From Acanthamoeba castellanii str. Neff (Eukaryota > Discosea > Longamoebia > Acanthamoebidae), in contig NW_004457385.1 in NCBI RefSeq assembly GCF_000313135.1, positions 1-14,542 of the forward strand: a DNA stretch of 14,542 bases, given 5' to 3'. A program made the translations under genes and the position numbers. The notes under the pieces are model-generated. The model saw only the letters and a list, made by a program, of their open reading frames with translations. It was not told the DNA's origin and did no database searches. Below, in pieces: positions 7,596 to 14,542 of the stretch (position 1 is the stretch's first letter; each line of letters begins with the position of its first letter).

Positions 7596-8351
7596 ATGAG
7601 CCACACCAAGACCGTCAACCACCTCCACCAGCAGCAGCAGGCCGCCACTGACCAGAGGTGCTGGCTGTGCAACTCGGATCGGCATCTGGCCACCCGCTGC
7701 GAGGACCGCTGCCGCAACCCGCGCTGCGCCGGCCTCAAGCTGCGCACGCACACGTGGGCCGAGTGTCCGTTCAAGACCCGGCCCTTCTGCCAACTGTGCG
7801 GCGACACCGACCACGGCGTGTTCGAGCGCGACTGCATCCACCGGTGCTACGCACACGACAAGTGGGTACACCACATCGATGACTGCCCAACGCGCTGCGA
7901 CGACTGCGGCGTCAAGGGCCACACCGCCCGATCGCGCGTTTGCTCCCTCAAGCGGGACCGACGACCCATGAACCTGCTCGACGTCGCCGCCTTCAAGGTG
8001 CTCGTGCCCGTGCCCGTGGCCGAAGCGCCGCAGCAGGCGCCCAAGGCGGTCGCCGCTGCGACTGCGTCGCCCAAGAAGCCGCAGCAGCAGCAGCAGTCGA
8101 GGCAGCAGAGGCAGCAGGCCGCGGCGGAGAAGAGGAAGGAGGAAGAGGCGCGGAGGGCGAAGAAGGAGAAGGAGGAGAAGATGCGACAGGCGCTGGCCGA
8201 GCTGGAGAAGGAGAAGGAGCGGATTCTGAAGGAGCTAGTGCAGCTCCAGTCGGAGGAGGCCCCCGCCGGCAAGCCGGCCGACCTCAACAAGAAGCAGCAG
8301 CGAGAGCTGGGCCAGGTCGGGCGCAAGACCCTCAAGCAGTCGCGTGGATGA
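7596..8351 (+). CDS. Zinc-knuckle protein with Gln-rich and coiled-coil C-terminus, single exon
   Basis: 251 residues from ATG 7596 to TGA 8349-8351, the only gene here without introns. The N-terminal half is a tight array of five zinc-knuckle-like units: residues 22-35 (CX2CX4HX4C, canonical), 39-57 (CX4CX7HX4C), 65-80 (CX2CX4HX6C), about 80-97 (irregular, rich in His/Cys) and 101-116 (CX2CX4HX6C). Such knuckles usually bind single-stranded RNA or DNA; that role is inferred. After a spacer with Val/Pro/Ala and KAVAAATASPKK comes a Gln-rich patch encoded by CAG repeats (about 165-180), then a charged helix about 175-225 (EEEARRAKKEKEEK...), predicted coiled coil, and a basic end. I do not recognise an orthologue. 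Lack of introns among intron-rich neighbours may mean retroposition or a gag-like origin, but there is no protease or polymerase nearby. Confidence 0.82.
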   Translation: MSHTKTVNHLHQQQQAATDQRCWLCNSDRHLATRCEDRCRNPRCAGLKLRTHTWAECPFKTRPFCQLCGDTDHGVFERDCIHRCYAHDKWVHHIDDCPTRCDDCGVKGHTARSRVCSLKRDRRPMNLLDVAAFKVLVPVPVAEAPQQAPKAVAAATASPKKPQQQQQSRQQRQQAAAEKRKEEEARRAKKEKEEKMRQALAELEKEKERILKELVQLQSEEAPAGKPADLNKKQQRELGQVGRKTLKQSRG

Positions 8352-8654
8352 GAGCAGGCCACGAGGCTTCGGGCTGGGTGGCCCAAGCGCTTCTGTAAAG
8401 ATACACAACAATACAAATTTATACCAAAAATCATTTTTTCAATTTCCTACACATTCCCCCAACGGTCGGATTGTGCCGCTCGCGGAGCTGCAGAACGTGC
8501 ATAAAGGGCCGACTAAATGGCCGAACCATAACGGCCGGGATCAAGTGATGTCAAGTGACCAGAGATCTCATGCAGGGCAACTGCGGGCGGCTACTCGCTC
8601 GCCTTCGCAGGCGTGGCCCACGTCGTGTGCGATGGCCCGCAAAGCCACTGCTAC
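8352..8654. other. Intergenic region with GGCCG triplet and a 10-bp tandem element
   Basis: The first part is an AT-rich 3' UTR-like stretch (8400-8450). GGCCG occurs three times at 8507, 8519 and 8533, and TCAAGTGA is repeated exactly 10 bp apart at 8541 and 8551, all upstream of the cellulase. A CATAAAGG TATA-like string lies near 8500. CTTCGCAG at 8603-8610 resembles a splice acceptor, so a 5' UTR intron is possible. Confidence 0.45.
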
Positions 8655-10547
8655 ATGATTGTGTTTGTTGTGGCGATCGCCGCCTTCAGCATCCTCTGCT
8701 CCCTCCGCACCGCCCAGGCCGACGCCTGCTTCGCCACGACCGCACTCAACTTCACCTCGGAGCAGGGCGGGCTGTGGGTCAATGGCAACCGACTGCGGAT
8801 CAAGGGCGCGTCGTGGTTCGGCTTCGAGACCTCGATCAATGCGCCCCACGGCCTCTGGTCCAAGTCCTACACCTTCTTCCTCGACTTCCTCGCCGACAAC
8901 GGATTCAACGCCATCAGGGTACGCACTGCACTTGCCATCAACATGTTGTTGGTTGAAGTGTTACGCTAACCAACAACGCTGATGGTGACGATGATGGGTG
9001 CAGTTGCCGTTCCACCTGGCGCTGGCTATCAACGACGCCACGCCCGGGAGCATCGACTACAGCGCCAATTCGGACCTGCAGGGCCTCACCTCGCTGCAGG
9101 TGATGGACAAGATCATTCAGGCCGCCGCCGACCGCGGCATTCTCATCATGCTCGACCTCCACTCCTTCACCGTAACCCCCCCTCCCTGTCTTCGTTCTTC
9201 GTTCTTTTTGTTGTTCGTGCGTTGTTCTTCTTTTCGCAGACACTTACGATTCTGTGCTGTCTTCGCAGGCGGACTCGTACGCGTCCGATGGGCTGTGGTA
9301 CAACAGCAACAACCCGGAGTCGACAGTGATCTCGGGCTGGACCAAGATGCTGCAGCGGTACCAGAATCAGTGGAACGTGTTCGCCGCCGACCTCAAGAAC
9401 GAGCCCTACTCGGCCACCTGGGGCACCGGCTCCGACACCGACTGGGCCAAGGGCGCCGCCCGCATAGCCAACGCCATAGCCAGCAGCGTGAGCAGCCGCT
9501 TCCTCATCTTCGTCGAGGGCACCGCCAACTCGCCCTCCTGCTCCGACGCCTGCTTCTACGGCGAGGACCTTGTCGTACGCCCACCGTTCTCCTTCACGCT
9601 TGTGTGTGCGTGCGGGCGCAACTCACCGTTGGTTTGGTGCGATCGATCAGGGTGTGGCGTCGAACCCGGTTGTGATCAACAACCCGTGGAAGCTGGTGTA
9701 CAGCCCGCACGTGTACGGACCCAATGTGTACGGCCAGTCCTACTTCTCGGCCAGCAACTTCCCCTCCAACATGGCCGCCATTTGGGAGGCCCACTGGGGC
9801 TACATCCCGGCCTCGACCGGCCAGGCCGTCGTGGTGGGCGAGTGGGGCGGACCCTACAGCGGCAGCGACGCGACCTGGATGGACGCCCTGGCGGCCTACC
9901 TCAAGTCCAAGGACATGACCGACCAGTTCTTCTGGTGCCTCAACCCGGACTCGGGCGACACCGGCGGCCTGCTGGCCGACGACTGGTCCACGCCCGTCAC
10001 GGCCAAGCTCTCCCTGCTCGCTGGCCTGGTCTCTGCGCCCACCGCGTTCAGCGTCAACTCGGCCGGCCAAGTCTGCGTCAGCGGAGCCACCGCCGCCTCG
10101 CCCACCCCGGCCGCCGCGTCGCCTTCGTCGTCGCCTAAGGCGGTGGCGGTGTCGCCCTCTTCGTCGCCCAAGGTCACCTCTTCCCCTTCGTCGTCACCGA
10201 AGGTGGCCTCGTCGCCTACAAGCTCCCCCAAGGCGGCCGCTACGGTGACGCCCACTCCGGCAGCTTCGGCCGCGGCCAGCCCCTCGGCCTCGCCCGCCAG
10301 CGGTACCACAACGACAGACAGCTTCGCCTTCAACGCCGGATCGAGCGCGTGGTGGATGTCGGTGACGATTCCCGGCTCGACCGCGGTGCAGATCGATTGT
10401 GGCAACGGCCAGGGCTATGTGGACATGGTGCCCGGGTGGACGTCCTACATGTGGACCTTCACCTCGACCAACGGCCAGCCCTGCAAGTCGTCCCTCCAGT
10501 TCATCGTGAACAACGGCTCGGCCCAGACCGTCACCGCTCCCTACTAG
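8655..10547 (+). CDS. Secreted GH5 cellulase (endoglucanase) with Ser/Pro linker and expansin-like C-terminal domain, four exons
   Basis: Exons: 8655-8918, 9004-9171, 9269-9574, 9651-10547; 544 residues. Residues 1-24 form a signal peptide cut after AQA. The catalytic domain (about 25-391) is a GH5 TIM barrel that hydrolyses beta-1,4-glucans with retention. The acid/base is Glu189 in DLKNEP, the nucleophile Glu310 in VVVGEWGG, with the conserved SPHVYGP block (His266). The linker 392-467 is rich in Ala/Ser/Pro/Thr/Lys with four ten-residue repeats. Residues 468-544 (AWWMSVTIPG... WTSYMWTF... SLQFIVNNG) have the aromatic pattern of the C-terminal beta-sandwich of expansins (CBM63-like), which would bind cellulose; this assignment is moderate. 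In a wall-forming amoeba it could digest food or remodel cyst-wall cellulose. The catalytic part resembles bacterial enzymes, so old transfer is possible but the introns show it is settled. Confidence 0.93.
10116..10235 (+). repeat. Four 30-nt coding repeats in the cellulase linker
   Basis: Four successive ten-residue units built on SPSSSPK, the last with Thr replacing Ser. The DNA copies differ mainly at third positions. Likely an extended, O-glycosylated spacer between catalytic and binding domains. Confidence 0.85.
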
Positions 10548-10676
10548 TGAATGATTCTCTTCTCTGAGAAATCATCATTTGTCTCTCTCTTCTGTACAAA
10601 ATGAACAGTTTTTCCATTCGACTTCACATCATCTTGCACGCCTAAGCGAGTGTGGGAATGAATTGATAAGATTAGA
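10548..10676. other. Spacer between convergent cellulase and membrane-glycoprotein stops
   Basis: The 129 nt between TAG 10545-10547 (+) and TAA 10679-10677 (-) are AT-richer than the genes. No AATAAA is evident on either strand and no coding sense is seen. Confidence 0.6.
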
Positions 10677-13321
10677 TTACAGAGCGTTTTCATCGACGAG
10701 ACCGGAGCGGTGGTCGAGCTGCACGAACTCCTCCTGCGTGACGGTCCGACTGGCCTTGACCTTCATCACCACCAGCGTTGCGACGCCCGCCACGATCACC
10801 AGCAGGAGCGCGCACGATACGAGGACCGTGGTGAGCACGATCAGCAGCGTGTGGTCATCGCTGCTGCTGCTGCCACTGTCCTGCCTTCCTATGAACGCTG
10901 TACGAGTTAGCGCGTACACAGACCACGAGCGAAAGAACGAAGAGAAAGAACGAACCGACAAGAAGCCCTAGATTGGGGTCATAGGTGAGGGACTGGCTGA
11001 AGCTGGGGAACACGAACGCGATGGTGTCCACCCGATCCCCCCGGGCGGCCTGAAGCGCCGACACGGGCGAGCCCGACAAGGCCGACGTGTTGGCCATCAT
11101 GGCCGCGAGCGCCACCGCGGTGGTGAGCACCGGCGCATCGATCGAGCGTGCGACGCCGTCGACGGTGGCCACGAGCGGCATGATCAGCTTGATAACGAGG
11201 CCCGAGGCCAGCGACGAGTTGGTGTCGTCTGCGACCGCCCGCAGCGTGTAGCGGTGGGTCTTCTCCGCCGCCACGAACTCCACCTCGTCGATCACGTACT
11301 GGCCCTGGCCCGACGCGCTGGCAAAGTGCGACAGGCCGAACTCGAGGAGCAGCGTGTTGCTCGGGTTGATGAAGGGCCAGTGGCGGAGGGTGAGCGACCA
11401 CTCGAGCGAGCCCGTCGGCGCCGTGAAGTTGGACAGCCCCGTGTCCACCACTCCATCTGCCCACACACATTCGGTGAACTGTGAGCTGCTTCGATTCATT
11501 CTTAACGATCAGGGGCTGTGTGCTCGGGTCCGTACCCTGGGAGAAGGTGGCAAACGAGAACGCGCACGAGGCCTCCTTGATACCATAAAGAGGCAACGAG
11601 TTGGAGAACGTCACGACCTGGTCGCCAAGTCCGCGCTGTCAGTTCAATGGGTGCCAAGAGAAGTTGGGGGGGGGGCAGTCAGTGGGTGGCGTACGCCGTC
11701 CGTGGATCGGTTGAGGGTGTAGTCCACTCCCGGCACGTAGCGCAGGACCTGGGGCAGGAGGGTGGTGCCGTTGATCTCCAGCACACGCACGAAGTTGCCG
11801 CTGGCTGCCTCGTCGCCTTCAGCTAATTATTTTGTGTGGAAAGTGGATTGGTCAGGTCGACGAGTCGATTGGGCGATCGAGGGGACAACACGTGAGCGTA
11901 CGTACCTCCATCACTGGGCTGAAGCACGAAGGAGGGTGAGTTGAGCTTGAAGGTCACATCCACGTCACCCGCGGAGACAATCGTTGTGCTGGGCAGCATT
12001 CATCATCAGCATCCGCATCACCATCATGCCTTGTGAGAGCTCTGAAGTTGAGGCGCTGACGGTGGCGTACTTGGTGGAGGGGATCAGCTCCTCCAGCACG
12101 ATGTTGTCGAAGAAGCAGGCATCGCCCTGGGGTCCCAGACTCTCGATGGTGAGGTAGATTCCCTCGGCGATAGCTGCACCGTGGTCACCGCCAACACTGA
12201 GTGGGATGAGAGCGGGTCGGACTTGTAGAACTACAAGAAAGGGGCGCACCAGTGTCGTTGCGCGGATAGTCGATGAGGGACTCCAGGGCAGGCTCGATCG
12301 TGTACTCGATCCAGGTGGAGTTCGCTATGAGCGGCGTGAAGCTCTGGTCGCACGTCGACTGCTTCATTCTCTGCACAGCACTGCATCAGTCCTCCGCAAC
12401 ATTCGCCCCCTCCAGTCCACTTCGTTCTACACGCTCGCGCACAACGTACACCGTCCTGACAGTAGCTCCCTTCAGTTGAAGCCAACCACCCGTGCCGACC
12501 GAAGACGGTTGACTTGAACCACACAACCACACGCGCACAAGCACACACACGCACGCACACACGCACACACGCGCACAAGCACACCCACGCACGCACACAC
12601 GCACACAAAACACAAGCGATCACACGTGAGTTTATCAAGCCGAAACCACAAGAAGGAAAGAGTGGCGTACGTTGTAGTCCGATCTAATGGGCATCATGGT
12701 GTACCAGCCCACAAAGGCGCGCGTGCAGGTCGGCAGGCCCATGAAGTCGAACTTCAAGCGGAAGAAGCCTTGAACCACCGATTCAATCGACCACTGCGTC
12801 AGCGAGACTGAATGGTCGGGGTGAGGTTTGGGGGTACCGCTCTTGCTGATGAACCTGTCTTTGGTGAAGATGTCTCCTGCGCCGATGGTGTTGTCTGGAG
12901 GAACGACGCCAAAGGTGAGGACCCGAGCGGTCGTGTTGATCTTGGCGACCGTGTCCCTGCATGTGAGAGACCGGACGACATTGGGGCGTTAATGGTTCGT
13001 TGGTGGCGCGCCTCTTGCCTACGTGCAGCTACACTCGGTAAGAATGGGGTGGTACATGAAAGGGCCTGCGACCCATTTGCCGCCCGTTGTGTTGAAGAGC
13101 GGGCCATCAAACTCGTCCCGAAACAGTTCGTTCAGTTGGGCAGACGCACAGTCTGGTGGAGGGAGTGCCAAGTTGAAGTGAGTGACCCAAGAAGAAGGAG
13201 TAAGAAGTGCTGGTTGATGAAAAAGCGAGGGCTTCGGGAGAGGACCAGAAGGGCGGAAGGCAAGCCCCGACAATACGACAAGAAGGACGGATAGTAACGG
13301 AAGCAATGGAGGTGTCTTCAT
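10677..13321 (-). CDS. Type I membrane glycoprotein with two apparent beta-sandwich ectodomains, nine exons; uncharacterised
   Basis: Exons, reading down: 13321-13023, 12956-12671, 12370-12250, 12173-12071, 11988-11906, 11822-11695, 11635-11536, 11456-10956, 10888-10677; 610 residues. Residues 1-about 21 are a signal peptide (MKTPPLLPLLSVLLVVLSG). The ectodomain looks like two related jelly-roll units: the first runs from LFRDEFDGPLF to ACFFDNIVLEEL, the second ends GQYVIDEVEFV; such endings are typical of galactose-binding or carbohydrate-binding modules. About ten N-X-S/T sites (for example FNTTGG, ANSTW, TNTTIV, SNFTAP) fit a glycosylated surface protein. A Ser/Asp hinge leads to one membrane helix (about 555-582) and a 28-residue cytosolic tail containing EEFVQL, a possible sorting signal. 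I do not recognise the family. Exon 1 contains a 93-nt pyrimidine-rich piece (13245-13153) that may itself be a 3n intron with a weak GTCCTC donor (579 residues then). A second GT at the end of exon 1 would drop four residues. Confidence 0.72.
12000..12029. repeat. CAT/ATG trinucleotide tract in an intron
   Basis: CATCATCAGCATCCGCATCA-type triplets inside intron 12070-11989 of the membrane glycoprotein gene. Read on the - strand it would give a Met-rich run; splicing AA|C across it gives the better protein, so it is taken as intronic. Confidence 0.6.
12533..12608. repeat. Tandem duplication of a 38-bp CA/CG-rich unit in an intron
   Basis: Two adjacent 38-bp copies, 12533-12570 and 12571-12608, both beginning GCGCACAAGC, differ at only two positions (copy positions 15 and 38). 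They lie in the 300-nt intron 12670-12371, the longest in the window, whose sense strand is GT-rich here. The rest of that intron (12371-12520) shows no conserved exon. Confidence 0.85.
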
Positions 13322-13464
13322 CTTCGGCCGCCACTTGCTCCTGGTGTACTTTAAATTGATTGCCTTATGAACAGAGTGACTGCTGGCGACACCGCCAAAC
13401 CCAACCACAACCAATTTCCGTCGCATTGTCAGCCAATCAGCGCCGCCCGCTCTCACGAACTCTC
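13322..13464. other. Short spacer between two - strand genes
   Basis: 143 nt between the stop of the ZZ/UBA gene and the start of the membrane glycoprotein. On the - strand AATTTAAAGT about 40 nt before the ATG could be a TATA-like element. An in-frame ATG at 13426 exists but would spoil the signal peptide. Confidence 0.45.
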
Positions 13465-14542
13465 TCAGCAGGATTCGAAGTCGTCCACTTCCTCCGAATC
13501 TCCGTTGTCGTTGTTGTCCTCTCCATCGTCTTTCTCATCTGTTGCTGGGTCACCGTCCTCCATTTCGGCATCCTCATCATCTTCGCCGTCCTCTTCACCG
13601 TCGTCACCATCGTCATCGTCATCGAGCAGGTCCCCGCCCTCGTCTTGCTCGCCGATGAACAGCACCGCCGTCTCAGGGCTCCCGTACTCGGCCAGCGCCT
13701 GGGTGGCCCGCTCCCGACAGGCGCCGGTCGCTTGCATGACGTACTCGACCTCCATCTCGGTGAACGCACAGCCCGGCAGCGGCTGCACTGCCCGCCGCTC
13801 CTGCTCGGCCAGCTCACGTGCACAGACCTCGGCCGCCACCTTGACTACCTTCAGGCCTGCGTCGACAACAAAGCACAGCAATAAAGGCGTGTTGAGCAGA
13901 GCGCTGATCAGAGAGTCAAGTGACAGAGTACGGGCGTACCCTGGGGGAAGGACCGGGCGATCTGCGAGACCTGAGCTGCGAGGGTGGTGCTGTAGAACAG
14001 GTGCTTGCGTCCAAACCGCACTTCGTACACGGAGACGCCAGGGTAGGGACGGCGAATCTTCACCCCTGTGTGCGTTCGTTTGCACGCCACAAGGTGAATG
14101 GAGTGAGCAACCCTCAGGGTGTCTCTAGGCCAATGACTGGCCTCCACGGCGAGCTAGAGTGTGTTGTACACTTGGTCTGTGGCTCCCTGATGATGACCAG
14201 GAAATCCTGCAGGGTGTCGATGGTCATGTCCAGGTGCTCCACGATCTGGAATTGGTGCTTGGGGTTATGCTTGCGCATCCCTTCGGGGAGACACGACCTG
14301 TGGGCGCCAAGCAACACAAACGTTGCGTGTGTCACGTGTGCGCCGCAGCCATTCATGCCACGCGTGCCTTCAAATGTGTGCCAGCCCAGGCTTGTACCTG
14401 CACAAGTCGTAACCTTCGTTTTCTCCCTCGCCGCACTGGAAGCAGTGGAAGCGGGTGACCTGAATCTCGGCTTTGCATTCGTTGCACTGTGCCAAGTCCC
14501 AGATATGAGGCACGCCCAAAGCCGATAGACGCCGCATATCGC
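13465..14542 (-). CDS. ZZ zinc-finger and UBA-like protein with acidic tail, four exons, possibly 5' partial
   Basis: Exons, reading down: from 14537 or beyond the window edge to 14398, then 14297-14170, 14065-13940, 13856-13465. An ATG at 14537 would give 261 residues, but it lies at the very edge and the frame is open to the end, so more N-terminal sequence is possible. Residues 18-61 form a ZZ-type zinc finger: CNEC, CFQC, CRSC then H57 and H61, with a ten-residue loop between the second and third pairs, longer than the usual five. Residues about 163-200 (TEMEVEYVMQATGACRERATQALAEYG) match the UBA-like domain of the NAC-alpha type, a three-helix ubiquitin-binding fold. Residues 203-261 are an Asp/Glu run ending FESC. 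ZZ plus UBA recalls autophagy or ubiquitin adaptors, but no PB1 domain or LC3-binding motif is evident; the role is open. The central 90-160 segment is unassigned. Confidence 0.8.

Noticed and set aside
12222..12249. 28-nt intron in the membrane glycoprotein gene
   Set aside because: Too short for spliceosomal splicing; the same donor with acceptor at 12174 gives a 76-nt intron and keeps the frame into AIAEGIYLTIES.
12521..12608. CRISPR-like array
   Set aside because: CA/CG microsatellite with one 38-bp duplication, no unique spacers, no cas genes, and a eukaryotic intron context.
12386..12638. Cysteine/valine-rich small proteins on the - strand resembling a knottin
   Set aside because: They are translations of the GT-rich intronic repeat; the Cys and Val come from TGT/GTG repetition and the frames have no start context.

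Overview
The window is eukaryotic nuclear DNA, most probably from an amoebozoan of the Acanthamoeba type. That placement is inference from gene style: GC-rich codons, many short introns (mostly 59-117 nt) with CTGAC-like branch sites, tight spacing, and a mix of PPR protein, bacterial-style GH5 cellulase and ER enzymes. No search could be run to confirm it. I rebuilt nine protein genes (48 exons, 39 introns) by joining exons so that reading frame, GT/AG sites and protein family conservation all agree. Every complete model gives a whole number of codons. I saw no rRNA, tRNA, CRISPR array or transposon.

Layout, left to right: (1) + strand, 5'-truncated pentatricopeptide-repeat (PPR) protein; (2) + strand, divergent mitochondrial-carrier-family protein; (3) - strand, glucose-6-phosphate 1-epimerase; (4) - strand, small secreted protein ending in the ER-retrieval signal RDEL, with two CX3C cysteine pairs; (5) + strand, 3-hydroxyacyl-CoA dehydratase (HACD/Phs1); (6) + strand, intronless zinc-knuckle coiled-coil protein; (7) + strand, secreted GH5 cellulase with a SPSSSPK-repeat linker and a C-terminal expansin-like domain; (8) - strand, nine-exon type I membrane glycoprotein with two apparent beta-sandwich ectodomains; (9) - strand, ZZ zinc finger plus UBA-like domain plus acidic tail, reaching the window edge.

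The genes do not form one pathway. Two links are suggestive. HACD (an ER-membrane enzyme of very-long-chain fatty acid synthesis) and the RDEL protein (predicted ER lumen) are divergent, with only 43 nt between their start codons. The RDEL gene and the epimerase are tandem, with 68 nt between stop and start. Convergent pairs (2/3 and 7/8) are separated by about 97 and 129 nt.

The most interesting items are the uncharacterised RDEL protein and its shared promoter, a PPR gene whose introns cut the repeat at the same codon, a splice-donor preference for GTAC(G), a set of 3n stop-free introns, two likely GC-AG introns, and the two-domain membrane glycoprotein. Exon borders are read from sequence only and need transcript support.
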